Position numbers and translations under genes: made by a program. A stretch of DNA of 64,000 bases from positions 25,787,340-25,851,339 of the forward strand of contig OZ024794.1 of the NCBI GenBank assembly GCA_964017045.1. The letters are read 5' to 3'. Below the pieces are notes generated by a model. That model was not told the DNA's origin and ran no database searches. It saw nothing but the letters and a program-made list of their open reading frames with translations. Source of the stretch: Omphiscola glabra. Its lineage: Eukaryota; Mollusca; Gastropoda; Lymnaeidae. Below, one piece after another: positions 24,001-36,194 of the stretch; within the stretch, counting starts at the first letter, position 1; each line of letters opens with the position of its first letter.

Positions 24001-25415
24001 TTGTTAAATTGTATGTACAGTGTGGTGAGCCCAGCCCTAGGCTGGGGTACCGCGCTATATAAAACTACAACTAAAAATAATAAACAAAAAAATTTGGACT
24101 AAATGCAGCTTGTAAGTTTTTTAAAATAATCTTGTTATGGGAAAGTTAGTTAAATGAAATGGTATAGTATATAATTTATAAGATAAGATGATGACAACAG
24201 AAGCTTTGGCCAATCTCTTTTTAGGAACGTGGTCATGTGACAAACACCCCTCAATGTTATTGATTTTCTGGTGGGAGATAGGCCTACTCCTACTGAGTAT
24301 TATTTACACAATTGAGCATTCGTTAACTAATAAAGGCATTGCTATTTTTATGGACAATTAAAAAATTTCTTTGTGTAAATTGCTAATCTATCATAAAAAT
24401 AATTAAACGTCTAGGAATCGCTATTTACTAACTTACTTACACTTAATGCAATGCAGAATTTATGTCCTTAACAGCACATAATTCGATGATTAACAGCACA
24501 TAATCCGATGAAAACATAAGTCATGATTCATAAAATATAAACAAACAGATAAAAATAGTATGCATTGTCATTGAAAATCCGATTTAGAGTCAATTTATGA
24601 GACTAGACACGAAATAAAGTTTGAAGTGCACCTCAACCAGACGTCGGAAACAAAGACCTACTTAATAAGAGTGATTTCAGTATTTTTAGTGATGTATTTT
24701 TTTTAAAAAGTCCCAACAATACTTTGTCAACACTGCACTACATCAATCTATCACTAATTAGTATTATTATTAGTTTTTGATAGTAAACTACTACTACTAA
24801 TAGTAGAGTACCAATAGCTCTGTTACTGTAGAAGCTATTGGTACTTAACTACCAATATCCCCCTAGGCCTAGAGGCTATTGGTAGTTAACTTATTAACTA
24901 CCAAAAGCCGTAGCCATCCCTAAACCTGACCTGAACCCTAAATGTATCCCTAAACCTAACCTGAACCCTAAATCTATCCCTAAATATAACCTAATGAAAT
25001 GAGGTACACCATACGATCTATCTTAATTAGCCATAAGTTTATATTTATAATTTATATCCAATTTTTGTCTGTGACAAATCAACAAAGTATTCAAAGGAGG
25101 ATTTGCCGGACCTTAGTCCTGATGTTTTAATTTATTTAAAGATTCAGCAGTATCAAATATGTTACCTTATATTTAGTAATACAATAATTTATAGAAGAAT
25201 GCATACGCCAAATGTTCCTAGAATGAGGAACTGTAATTGAACTACCAAAGTACCCAGAAAAGCCAGTAAAACAGGCGGGGGGTGGAAGACATATTTCCGA
25301 AGAAAACGTTTAAAAGAATATATCCAGAAAAGCAAGCAGCAATTGCTTTGTTTCTACTCCAAATAGTTTTATTATTTAAGTTCGTTAGCTATCTTACCTC
25401 CTTGTCACTTGCCAT
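12051..25415 (-). CDS. tra2: Transformer-2, SR-type RRM splicing factor
   Basis: Nuclear sequence-specific splicing regulator that binds exonic enhancers. Nine coding exons join in frame to 259 aa: 25415-25398, 20860-20790, 20471-20370, 20200-20113, 19105-18977, 18807-18748, 14677-14568, 13483-13293, 12061-12051. Residues 1-93 are the RS1 region ([20 protein letters not shown]). The RRM follows, with RNP2 LGVFGL at 102-107 and RNP1 KGYGFVYY at 141-148. Next comes the hallmark Tra2 linker RPHSPTPG at 180-187, then a tail rich in Arg, Asp and Tyr (RS2). Start: ATG in exon 1, six codons before a GTAAGA donor. The last exon carries only 11 coding bases (CGT-CAC-stop) and gives a SPYSRRH end. If the last intron is retained, the protein ends SRKFW instead. 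Human TRA2B has 288 aa. The 4-kb intron 6 and the large intron 1 are full of LINE sequence. Confidence 0.93.
15196..18575 (-). mobile_element. CR1/L2-like LINE, endonuclease and reverse transcriptase remnants
   Basis: Lies antiparallel to no gene: it has the same strand as tra2 and sits in its intron 6. Reading the minus strand, an APE-type endonuclease is visible: [33 protein letters not shown], then [12 protein letters not shown] and [11 protein letters not shown]. Further down a reverse transcriptase block reads [16 protein letters not shown] and [16 protein letters not shown], then the C-terminal FKLYYLD, and a 3' end GCGCTATATAAGACCACTAA with an (ATA)n tail. Many stops and missing segments show that it is dead. 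The endonuclease is split by another LINE at 17298-17928. Confidence 0.85.
17298..17928 (-). mobile_element. 5'-truncated RTE-like LINE nested in the CR1/L2 endonuclease
   Basis: Minus-strand translation gives the reverse transcriptase C-terminus common in animal LINEs: [31 protein letters not shown] [54 protein letters not shown] and DREEWRRIV. The ~630-bp insert has a (CATGATG)n-type 3' tail and is flanked by perfect 8-bp duplications GACTGATT (17290-17297 and 17929-17936). The 5' end is truncated and has lost phase near 17900. Same family as 52510-52880. Confidence 0.92.
21429..21644. mobile_element. hAT-type MITE with perfect 8-bp target duplication
   Basis: A 216-bp element starts CAGTGGTCGGCAAAC and ends TTTGCCAACCACTG (imperfect terminal inverted repeats). 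It is flanked on both sides by GCCTATAT (21421-21428 and 21645-21652). Eight-bp duplications and CAGTGG termini are diagnostic of hAT. It is non-coding and lies in tra2 intron 1. Confidence 0.93.
22300..23190 (-). mobile_element. CR1/L2-like LINE, reverse transcriptase C-terminus
   Basis: Minus-strand translation shows [50 protein letters not shown], later [15 protein letters not shown] and the 3' tail with TTATATAAAACCACC and (TAA)n. These are typical of the terminal part of L2/CR1 polymerases. Several stops. The 3' tail abuts GAGGCCGTCCATAAATTA (22288-22305), which resembles the end of a different, DNA-type repeat. Confidence 0.8.
23815..24090 (+). mobile_element. CR1/L2-like LINE, 3' tail only
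   Basis: Plus-strand copy of the extreme 3' end of the same family. It encodes [11 protein letters not shown] and ends in GCGCTATATAAAACTACAAC plus an A-rich (AATAA)n tail. The same [11 protein letters not shown] is visible in the minus copy at 15370-15440. Heavily 5'-truncated. Confidence 0.7.
24808..24889. repeat. Two adjacent perfect hairpins
   Basis: GTACCAATAGCT (24808-24819) pairs with AGCTATTGGTAC (24833-24844), a 12-bp perfect stem with a 13-nt loop. It is followed at once by TTAACTACCAATA (24845-24857) pairing with TATTGGTAGTTAA (24877-24889), a 13-bp perfect stem whose loop holds the palindrome CTAGGCCTAG. The core TACCAATA occurs in alternating orientation. Confidence 0.85.
24908..24995. 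repeat. 30-bp telomere-like tandem repeat
   Basis: About 2.7 copies of a 30-bp unit containing TATCCCTAAACCTAACCTGA and ACCCTAAAT. CCCTAA occurs repeatedly, resembling the animal telomere repeat in the C-strand direction. It may be a degenerate interstitial telomeric tract or part of a MITE together with the hairpins just upstream. Confidence 0.6.
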
Positions 25416-25999
25416 ATCTGAAATAAAGTACCAAGTGTATAATCCAAAGAAAATGAATAGTTGAAATCAGGAATTCGGGTCACAACTTGACATCACTTCT
25501 GTGTTGGAGTGAGTTGGTTGCAAAATTTGACTTTTTAAAAAACTTTCGGCTTTAAAATAGTTGTTACAACTCTATCGCACTTAATTGTGGATATAAATAA
25601 AAAAATTAACAGAAATACTTTACTATAATATTTTCTATAATTAATTAAAAATATTTGTCTCTGTAAAACATCGGAACATTTTTTGTTGAAATGCAACTGT
25701 TAACTTTATAAGTTTTACAAAATTTTGCGTTTCATCGTCATCATTTTACAGCGCGACATGTTTATTTTTACAAAACAATTATTTCTTCGACCTCCACTCC
25801 CCCCCCTCCCCCAAAACCAGATTAGTGTATTGGCTTGTATTCAAAATCTCTACATTTGATTTGAAAAATAAAATCTATTTTTTAAATCTTTAAATTTAAT
25901 TAGCTATGTATTTAAGGCCACTTTTGGAGAGTATATGATATAACTAGCCATATAGATTTTACTCCACAAACTATGTCTATAATAGTATAGTATGGTATG

Positions 26000-26668
26000 G
26001 CATCTTTCCGTCTACGAGAGACGATAGATTATCTTGTCTGGTTGCAGCTCTTCGTGTGGCTAATGAGACCGATCCTTGAATGACAGTCTCTTTTGCATGT
26101 CCCGCACACGAATGCAGTGGAGTAGTGTTTTCTTGCCTTTCTCCGCGCTCTCTTCACAGCTGCTTCCGCCCTGTAGACCTCCTCGGCACGTAGTGATCCT
26201 TCCTTTACGATGCCCCGCCATGTGGATCGATCCTCCGCCAAGCCCTCCCAATTTGAGATGTTGATGTTAGCCGCCTTCATATCTCTTTTGCAAATGTCTA
26301 TGTATCTGAGACGAGGCCGTCCAACTGACCTTTTCCCTATCGCCAGCTCACTGTACAGCACGTCCTTAGGTATGCGACCAGGTTGCATTCGCTTGACGTG
26401 CCCAAGCCAGCGGAGGCGTCTTTGGATTAAAAGGGCTGGGACGCTGCACATATTTGTTTGAGACAGGACATCCGTGTTGGGGACTTTTTCCTGCCATTTG
26501 ATGTCAAGGATGCGGCGCGGGCATCTGAGGTGGAAGCCATTGAGCCTTTTTTCGTGCCTGTTGTATGTGGTCCAAGACTCACATCCATAGAGGAGTGTGC
26601 CCAGTACGCAGGCCTGGTATACCTGCAGCTTAGTTCTTGTTGTGAGCTTGGCATTGGACCAGTATAGT
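26000..26668 (-). mobile_element. 5'-truncated LINE, RT C-terminus with Cys/His zinc-binding tail
   Basis: One open frame from 26668 down to a stop near 26029. The minus-strand protein contains KLQVYQACVLGTLLYGCESW, RRILDIKWQEKVPNTDVL, RRLRWLGHVKRMQPGRIPKD, GRPRLRYIDICKRDMK, and ends with FVCGTCKRDCHSRIGLISHT and KSC, a probable zinc-binding motif. No stop over about 210 codons indicates a rather young insertion. The tail after the stop (GTAGACGGAAAGATGCCATA) is shared with the copy at 5153-5330. Confidence 0.9.
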
Positions 26669-26999
26669 AGTACAGTCTATAAAAATTTAGCCTATGTGAC
26701 TATGTCTATGTGGTTTGTTAATGAAAATAATTTAGAATTTATCAGCGTTACAAAGGGGAATACTGAGTTCGGGTTGAAGCAATAAGAAATATAAAACACA
26801 GGACTGATGAGAACCTGAAAAAAAAAACGAAACAATGTGTTGCTTGCAGAATAGCCAAGGCCAAGCATTTATTTATTTATTTTTTTAAATAATTTATCCA
26901 CCATGCCAAGTGCAGGTTGCATTAATCATTAGGCCAATTAATACTAATACGTTAATAAAATAGTAGGCCTATATTTCTGATTCTGATTAATTGTGAACG

Positions 27000-29900
27000 T
27001 TATCTGTACGCAATTTTTATAAATCAATGAAAGAAATCATTAATCCGCCGTCACTAGCACTTAAAATGAAATATCCTACAAAATTTAGCCTACGTAATAT
27101 ACCTAATGATTGGGGAAAGCTTGAAAAAGGGGACGCAACGAAACAACGAATGAGTCAGCGCACAGTATAAAGAGTATTAAAGAGTAGCAAATACAACAGA
27201 CATCGGTTTTTGTATTTAACATCATATCGGCGCTTATTTCGCTTTCTTTGTAAACTTTTTTATTTCAAGATTGTAAGTGCTCTCACAAACAGTGGTTTTG
27301 ATTCATGGCACATATGAAAGACTTTCTCGGACCATTTGCGATCAGGTGAACACAGACTGGCGCTGACCGCTTGACAAAATTTAAAAAAAAAAAAATGACA
27401 ACTTATGCGAGAAAGTAGCCTACATATAGGCCTACGCCTACACTTAGACTTCAACAGTTCTGTGCAAATACATGTGTTTAATTAAAACGGTTAAATTGGC
27501 CAAAAATTCAAATATAACATTTCACAGAATTAGTCTAGTCTGTTTCCATGTTTTTAAAATAAAATGTATAATTTGTATTGTTTTAAAATGGTTAGAGAAT
27601 ATATATTATAATAGAGTTCGAGTCTAGCAGGATCGCAGGTTGCTGCATTTTTTTTAAAGTGGTAAATACATAGGCCTATATATTTTGGGAAAAGCGCGCG
27701 TGGGGGGGGGGGGGGGGGCACTATGATGCATTCCCTTTTTATTTTTCACAGGACTCGACCCCTAGATTTACTTAAAAATTATTTTTCGTCTAGTTTGCAC
27801 TGGGCTTCCAAAGATTTAATCCAGCTCTGATAAATAAAATAATAAACCTACTGTTTTAAATTTAGTTAAAAATGCGATAAAGTTCTTATCATTCTCTCAG
27901 AAGGTAAAAAGTGTATGTCAATTATCAATCATTGTAATAAAAACATAAATTACTATGTTGATTGTCAGCATCAAAGGAGAGTCAGGGAAGACATTATATA
28001 ATTTTCCCCTATGCCATGGATCAAAACCCTACGGCACGCGTGTCAGACCTGGCACACGAGACGATTTTCAATGGCACGTGGAAGACAAAAAAATATATTA
28101 ATAAATTACTTAACAATGCATCTTATAAGTTATGCTAGACTTACAGGTTTGTAGCACCCTGAATGAATAAGAAATCATACTTTGGCTCAATATTACTAAA
28201 AGGTTGCCGACCAATAACCCACACAATAAAAAGAGGAAGTATCTTCTAGCCTTCAAACCGAGGTATCAGCCGAGCTGGAGCACCATAATTGACTGATTGG
28301 ATCCTTTGGCCGTTGCTTATTCAATGGAAAAGTAGTTGTCAAATGCCTTTGTGCCATTCATCGCAAACAACTGGTTGCTTAAAAGAAAGAAAAAAAAAAC
28401 CTCAATGACCCTTTAAAAGGGCAGTGCATTAGATTTAAAATCACGCTCTCAAACTCCTAAAGCGCTGTGTTGAGAATGTTGCAGTATTTGCTGATTCATT
28501 TTAACGTTTATTGGCACACATCTTTCCTTTGGTGACCCGACATTGCTTATATTATAGGCCTATATAAAAAATAATTGCTGAATTCAATTTAAAAAATGAA
28601 TTTGTAGTTGCACGGGAATGATATCAATATTTTTTCATAAAACTAAATCTATCTATCTTACTTTGACTTTGATGTCAAAAGAAAGTATATTCTAACGAAT
28701 AAATATGACAATATCTACTAATTATACCTATTTCCACGTCCGAGCATTTTTGCGCTAGAAGGGAAGGGTGGTACGATTGATTATCTGGTAGTACATAGAG
28801 ACCATTTGGATATGATAGGTCTACATAAGACATTCTGGGCGATTTTATTTTGATGGAAATCACAGATTGAGTGCTGAGATCGTCCGTGTTCATGACTGAT
28901 ACCATTGTTGAAAACCAGCAGTTTCCGCTGCTTTAGTAGGATATAGTTAAGAAACAACTTTTTGCATTCTCAACATTATATTTGGTGGAAGGTTGGTTGA
29001 GACTTCATTAGTGCAGCCGTCCAGCTTTGCCCGAAGCAAAGAAATGTGAACGCAAGCAATTAATTTTCTGCAAAAACGACTTTTAACAGTAACATGCATT
29101 TAAAGACTGCTATCATTTTACCAAGCCCCATCTATCAAATTAAAAATTAAGCCAAGAAGTCAGTTACTATTAATACTATTATATTGCTATGAACGAGTAA
29201 TATCTCGATCTCTGGCTTCATAGTCATCCTGCTTTAATTAACCCTTTTGACTTTGATATCAAGCCTAGTTAGTTCGTCATCGTTGTTTGCTAAGCGGGGT
29301 CCTCTGAGTAACTCCTTTATTATTATTTTTTGTTGATAATTTCTCCAGTGTTTTATGCGGAAGAGTGTTAAAATTAGATGACTTTGGTTTCTGAAACTAT
29401 AATTTAGTGATTTAAATTTTAAGCATTGTTTGTATAAAATATTAAATGTTTATTTATTTCACTAGATCAAAGACAATAAAATCAATACATATTTTTCATA
29501 ATAAAAGTTTGTAAAATTTCCCATCCTATTCCGTAATCCATAGTTTTATTTTAAAATGTTTATTTTTTTTTTTATAGTAATATAGGATTTATATTTCAAC
29601 ATCCAATTAATTAAGTGTGAGTTTATGGCTCCGGGGTTGGGGGGGGGGGGGGGGAGGAGAAAAAGCTTGCAAGCTACCGATGTTACTATTTTTTTTTTGT
29701 TACCCGATAATTTTAATACCTCAGGTTTTACACACAAAAATGTATCTTGGAGTAAAAAAAAAATTTAAAAAATAAAACGACTGTGGAAGAATGTAAACAA
29801 GACACACACACAAAATGCAAACAATATCAAGTAAATATTTATTTAATTAATTAAAGTTATACCACAGTACAAATGAAAAGAACCAATTAGAAAGTTTGAA

Positions 29901-30690
29901 TAAATGGAACTCACAATTTAAAATGTTTTCCTTCAATTACATTATGCTCAGATTAAATAGAACAGTTACAGGATAGTATAAAAAGGAATAAAAAGAATGA
30001 TAAGCAACTTATGTTCAACAGATCTCCGTAGTGAATATTTTGGAATACATGTAATTATTTTAGTTTAGTGATATCAATTATTTTAAAAATTAAAATCCAA
30101 ATTTCTGTCTTCAGAGAAATTAACAAGTTCATAATATGTTTATTAAAAGTAATTTTAAATTTGTCCCATCACGCACAAAACAGCATATGGCAAAATAAAA
30201 GGGTTTACCAGTACCAGTACCGAAAAGTATTTTTGAAATAATTAATAATTTTTATTCTTTGGGTTTATTTTTTTAATAAAAATTAAATTATGCAGTTTAT
30301 GAACCAGTAATACTTGGAATATTATTTTATTTGAGTACCCGGTAATCACAAAGCAACTTTTGGTCACTGCTTTTAGATATGGCAACTGTAATGCTAAACT
30401 TGGTTTTCATGAAAATTGATTGAATGTACAGCATAAAAAAATCACTTGCCAATACGTTTATGTGTCCTCGAAGATCCTCATATATAATTCATATATAAAT
30501 TTCTGATATTAATTAACAAAAATTAAACAGTGTTTTATTCCAAATACAATAAAATATACAATACAATGCAAACAATACATAATTACAGATATTGCACAGT
30601 TAACCACTGGAATGGCATCTTCAGGAGTAGACAAAAAGGAATGTGCAATACATATTTTTTTAAACCATTACAACTTTATTTATCAATGAA
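27000..30690. other. AT-rich intergenic DNA
   Basis: No gene recognised on either strand. It contains G homopolymers at 27702-27718 and 29639-29654 and TAGGCCTA palindromes at 27427, 27671 and 28555. Small open frames show no recognisable domain. Confidence 0.5.
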
Positions 30691-31115
30691 AACATGCAAA
30701 GGAAATGAGAGTACCCTGTGAGCATCTTGTTAACCCCACTGGCTACCATTTGTTTTACAATGAAAAAATTCAAAATGTTGGAGATTGTCCATTCTCAGAC
30801 AAATGTCCAGCTGACTTTCGTTCATGGGGGTCATATTTTAAGATTGCCTCCAACTTTAATTTTTTTTTTAAAGATAGCAGTGAATTCTGACTAACGCTTT
30901 CCTTGTGTTAAAAAAACACCATGAATACCCATCAAACTGATATTAGTAAAAATAATGTAAGTGTGAGGAGAAAAAAAATGAAAAGAAACCAACGAAAAGT
31001 TATGTTCACGGCTGTGACAGAATAACACAAGCAATTTCCACAGCTTCTGTAAACAGACGAGATTTATGCTTTAAAAAATGAACATAAAAAGAATATGTAC
31101 CTGGAAATAAACACT

Positions 31116-31267
31116 GCTCAGATACGACATGTGGTATATGACTCTGATACGACATGTGGTATATGACTCTGATACGACATGTGGTATATGACTCTGATAC
31201 GACATGTGGTATATGACTCTGATACGACATGTGGTATATGACTCTGATACGACATGTGGTATATGAC
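31116..31267. repeat. 25-bp minisatellite, six near-identical copies
   Basis: Six tandem copies of CTGATACGACATGTGGTATA followed by TGACT. The copies are virtually identical, so the array is young or recently homogenised. The ~100-codon open frame on the minus strand is a translation of the repeat. Confidence 0.95.
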
Positions 31268-31319
31268 AAAGTTCTAGTATTTAACACTCTAGATGTTATT
31301 ATGAAAGCTTTTAGCATAA

Positions 31320-34300
31320 GTGCACATTTCCAGATACCCCTTTATAAGTATAGACTTTAGGAAAAGAATCTGGGGCAAATCAGATATGCCTAAGTGGCTT
31401 TTACATGACAATACTATACTGAATTGTAACTAAACAATTTCATTTGGACTAAGTTTTAATCTTTACGAACTGCACTGATAAAAGTTAAGACAAATTCAGC
31501 TAGATGCAGAGAATAAATTGAACATTTTAGAATTATTTTCTTTAAAGAAATTTTAAAAATTAAAATACATGAAAAGAAATTTGAACTTTTCCATGACTGT
31601 GCCCTGTGTGTTATCAAGGCACTAGCATTAAAAATGCATTGTTATTTAATTTACAAAGTTGAATTTATATCAGATACCCATTACTCAGTTTTATAAAGTA
31701 CAGTACCGGTAACCAAAAATAAATAAGCTTTATTCAAAGAATTTGAGAATAATAATTTCAAGTAACTCTTGAATTTGTTAAAGTATTTACATTTCTATTT
31801 ATATATGTTTTCAAAAGCATGCAGTTAAATATTAATACTTAATAATACCACAACTCAAGAACTTTCATCAAAATTAACATTTATAATTCACAACTTTCAT
31901 CAATTCTGTCTCAATTAATTTGAATAGATAAAGGTACATACAATTTTTTTAAAAGAAAATAAGAGAATGAAAAATAAATAAATAATTTAATAAAATTAAA
32001 AAAACACTTTACTTTAAATACTAAAATACAATTCACATGTTTTTGGGGTGTTTGTATGGCTTAGAGGTTCAATACTGGAATGGTGGAAATTTGACTCAGT
32101 GTGTATGAACAGTACCCTGATTAGGGGGCATAAAACTTGCCTTGCCCTGGGCACTGCTTACCAATGCTATACCACTGCAGTGAAGCAACACCAAAGTGAT
32201 ATTTTAATTTTCAAATCAAAATGTATGTCTTATAGTATAGTTAGTATTCATTAAAAAACAAAAAAATGTGTAACTTAACCTTAGATATACTTGCCATATT
32301 AAAAGTTTAAAATAGGGTCAAAAGCAAAGATTTGCAGAAGGCTATACTAAAGCTATAATGAAAACTGTGATGGCCATAGTGTAAGTATGGCTGCAGTCAG
32401 TTAGGACCTAGGCCTGCCTACTCACTGGGAAAGTACAAAACCTAAAAATAAAAAGCAACAATCTTGTCTTTGATTATTTAAAATAGTTTCACAGTTTCAG
32501 TGGGACAGGGAAGAGTTCCATGGGATTGATAACATGCCTATGGCACATCTCACTGAAATATTATCTCAAATTTTATTCTTTATTACTAGTGGTGAGCACA
32601 AAAGAAAACTCCAAAAAATTCAGACAAATTCTCTACAAAGAATAATCACACCTGGGCAAAATGCCACCTTTTTTCACCTGGTTGGTAAGCTGCCATAATT
32701 TGTATAGTTAACATTATTGTATAATGATAACCAAAGAGAAAAAAAATAAGAAGTCTAATTCAACTACTCTTAAGTTAAAAGCATAGTTATTTACTTGCAT
32801 TTTAAAAATGGATTTGTCTTAAATGCATCTTAACATTTAGATCACAAAGGAATCAAATGTTAATATTTTACAAAATAGGACCTTAGAATTTAGTAATTTA
32901 TATAATCAGGAACAGTTTCATTTACTTAAGTTTTGTATGATCCAGTGGCTGTGGTTGTAAATCATGCTTATAACAAATTTTTCTGTGATGTTTTAATCAT
33001 CCTCAAAGTTATGCCCATAACATGTTGAAACCCACAAGTCTTACTGAATTTACATTATTTCAAAAATTCTTAAAATAAAAAAAGAAACAAATTTGGAGAC
33101 AATATATTCTTTAAAGACTCCTCTGCTTTTCCTATAGAGATATTTCACAAAGACAGAATGAAATTGTATCTAAAACAAGAGACCAACCAAATTAAAGAAA
33201 AACATCACAGCACTGGTATATTAATATTTACCATAATTCAAAACTTAAAAGATATATATTTGAATTTTTTTAACAATTAGTTGAAAATGTATACATTTAG
33301 GTTTGATTAAAATGAAACACACTGAAATTAAATGTTAATTTGCAAATATATATTAATAATTTTTAATGCATATTTTCATCAATGATCGATAGAACTGAAA
33401 TCAGATTGTTAGGTTACACCATGAATGCAAAGATTATATTTATTAAACTTGCAACACAAATAACTAACTCCAGGAGATAAACATAAGACGCTGAATATTT
33501 TGCTACAGAATTGTGATTAACTTACAATGTAATACACAAATAATATAATAAATACATCAAAACCCTTTTGCTGCGGTAAATTCATAAAACCAGTGCTGTT
33601 AAATAAATGACAGATTTGCTTTTTTTGAATGACTTCATCGTTAACCTAAACACATATGAAATCCTTAAAGACGTCCTCTTGAAAAAAATATTATCGCATG
33701 ACTTTGACACAAAAGCACCATGAAACAATTTTCTGTATTACTGTTAAAATGTTGATCCATGTTTCAACTAGGCACAGCTCAATTTCAAGTGAAGAAGACA
33801 GAAATCTAGGATAAAATATATATTTTAAAAAAAACAACAGTTAAAAAAAACAAATGTATTATTATTAAACTATTAGAATTAGAACATAGATTTATTAGCA
33901 AGGAATTTTTGAAAATACTTAAATACTGATGTAAATGTAAAATAACTGAGCATCACTGTGAACTAATCTCAGAACATGTGGAAAATGTCAGCTCAGCAAG
34001 ACTCCCTTTGAGAATGGTCAAACCCCCAACTTTTGGCAAAGGGGCATGAATCAACTGAGGCAATTTCAGCCACTAGATGTGACAACTCCACTGGCACAGT
34101 ATTGGTGGCCGCAAGCTTAAGCTCCTTATGTTCTCACTACCTGTTCCACTCCACACAGGGTGAAGAGTGATAGACAGCTTTTTCGAACCATCTCCCAATA
34201 AGGAAGAGGTAGGACATAATTATATATCTTGACTTTCACCCTAATTTCCTGCCCTAATGGACATCCTTTTATATGGATTCTCTGCTTTAATTTTCTGACA

Positions 34301-34320
34301 AAAAAAATGTCAAGTTAAGC
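31320..34320. other. AT-rich region, possibly 3' UTR or intergenic
   Basis: No exon was recognised. It lies downstream of the minus-strand FAM174 gene. Part could be its 3' untranslated region, but no end point can be fixed. Confidence 0.4.
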
Positions 34321-34334
34321 TAAAAATGTGTTTT

Positions 34335-34558
34335 ATATACATATATATATATAAAAACATATATATATATAAACATACATATATATATACACACATATAT
34401 ATACACAAAAATATATAAATGTATATACACACATATATACACACATATATACATATATATACACACATATATACATATATATACACACATATATACATAT
34501 ATATACACACATATATACATATATATACACACATATATACATATATATACACACATAT
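34335..34558. repeat. TA/CA compound microsatellite
   Basis: Alternating TATATATA and CACACA tracts. In 34430-34555 they settle into a regular 22-bp unit, ATATATACACACATATATACAT. Open frames of 70-80 codons here are repeat translations (Tyr, Ile, Cys, His only). Confidence 0.95.
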
Positions 34559-35234
34559 AATTTGTGAAAAAACAACTTTTAGAATGGTAGAAATTAAGAA
34601 ATGTCCTCTTGATACGTATGGAGTTTTATCCGCATAGTAAAATTACATTTTGACTTTATGAAAATGAATTTCCATTAACTTCATTATTTTCTATTTTTAT
34701 ATATAAATTTTCTTGTATTCCATTTCTTTAACCAGATAACAGTTCATAATTATCTGAATGAGGAGAACACAAATACTGGTATATGTAATTCCCTGTAACT
34801 CTACATTTTGTATTATTTAATTATTAATAGTATATTATTAACTTGTTCAATATCAAGAGTCTGATTATGAGGCAGGGAAATTTAGTACAGTTTGTCACCC
34901 TTCATGAATGTAAATAATAACTTCACTTTATGTTAATGTTATTTAGTATTGTTATATGCATGTGTAATAAATAAATTTAAATGATTAGACATATTGCACA
35001 CAAAATTGGCATGAGCATATGTTTTGAAGGTAAATTTTAAAATAGAAATTTCCATTCTCAGTTGCAAGCTTACATTATTTCTTTAATAAAACATTTTTTG
35101 TCGCTTACATATGACTTCTATTCTATGCAGCTTAATTGGAGTGTTGGTTATACATAAAATTTGTGCAAATGAATTTTTAAAAAAACACAAAAAACATGAT
35201 TAATTACCTATAACGAAGCATTTAAAAAGAACCA

Positions 35235-36194
35235 CTATTTTTTTCTTCCATTCACTTCAAACACTGTGTAATCTTCTTCATCATCGTCGCCATCACCCAA
35301 TGGTTCCATTTCCATATCACCACGATCACCCTGTTGAGTTATTATACCATATTTTCTTGACTTTGTTCTCTTTCTTCTCAATCTGAAAATGAAATATTAT
35401 GGTAAAGACTTAAAATTATACAGGACAGGGTACTAAAAGTTATTGTAGTAAGAACAGTTTTTAACAAATTTATGTTTGTTAACTAAATGTCTAAAGACAA
35501 AAGTGGTAAATTAAAGGCCTAGTCCTAGTTAGTAATACATGACTAAGTAAAAAAATAATTCAATTTAATTTAAAGAAGAAATAACATATAATTTTTGTAT
35601 TATAAGTTTGGTAATCATTATACCAAAAACGTTGGGTTTGAATTTTGAATTAAAAGGCATGATTACCCTTATAAGTAAAGACAGAGTTAAGATATTTGAA
35701 TCTTACCGGACTGCTCGAATAATAAAATAAACCACCACAATTCCAGTGACACCCAATGTTACATAAAGAGTCCGCAAAAGCATCTCTTTATTATCTTTCA
35801 TCTGTGCCAATATGGACTTTGGAAAGTCAAATTCTTCAGTATCTACACATTTGGAATTGTTGGCATTACTTGGAAGACTACAATTCAATGGGATTTCAGT
35901 TTCTTTATTATTTTCGTCATTTTTCGTAGCTTTGTTGGCCGTGTCATCCTTTTTTGTACTTTCGTTAACAGAATCAACTGCACTACTTCTAGGGTGTTTT
36001 ATTACGTCAGCTTCATCTCTTTTATAACGAATGGAATCACTGAGAGTTTTCTGTCCTGTGAAAACACAGTTCACTGGTGTAATTGTTAGTGTCGTCAGCA
36101 GTGGCAAAATTATAACTAAAAAAAAGCATGTCATTTTCCACAAATCTTTCAGCGCCAATTTTTTTTTAATGAAATAATGTTCATTCATAATCAT
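35235..36194 (-). CDS. FAM174-family type I membrane protein
   Basis: Two exons: 36194-35707 and 35382-35235, joined in frame at CG|A (Arg) with donor CCG|GTAAGA. FAM174 proteins are small single-pass membrane proteins of the secretory pathway; their molecular role is poorly known. Starting at Met21 (36134), which puts the signal peptide MTCFFLVIILPLLTTLT at the N-terminus, the protein has 191 aa, close to human FAM174A (190). The alternative start at 36194 adds 20 residues. A Ser/Thr/Asn/Lys-rich ectodomain with a few N-glycosylation sequons follows, then the membrane segment MLLRTLYVTLGVTGIVVVYF and IIRAVR, a basic stop-transfer (LRRKRTKSRKYG), and an acidic tail (DGDDDEEDYTVFEVNGRKK). The RTLYV-IRAVRL-RKYG-TVFE pattern is that of FAM174A. 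Confidence 0.88.

Noticed and set aside
27600..27640. tRNA-like B box (GAGTTCGAGTCTAGC)
   Set aside because: No matching A box or cloverleaf stems could be placed around it.
30705..30890. 61-codon plus-strand frame with several Cys
   Set aside because: No splice sites, homologue or partner exons recognised; composition fits AT-rich non-coding DNA.
34310..34640. Tyr/Ile/Cys-rich open frames
   Set aside because: Translations of the TA/CA microsatellite.
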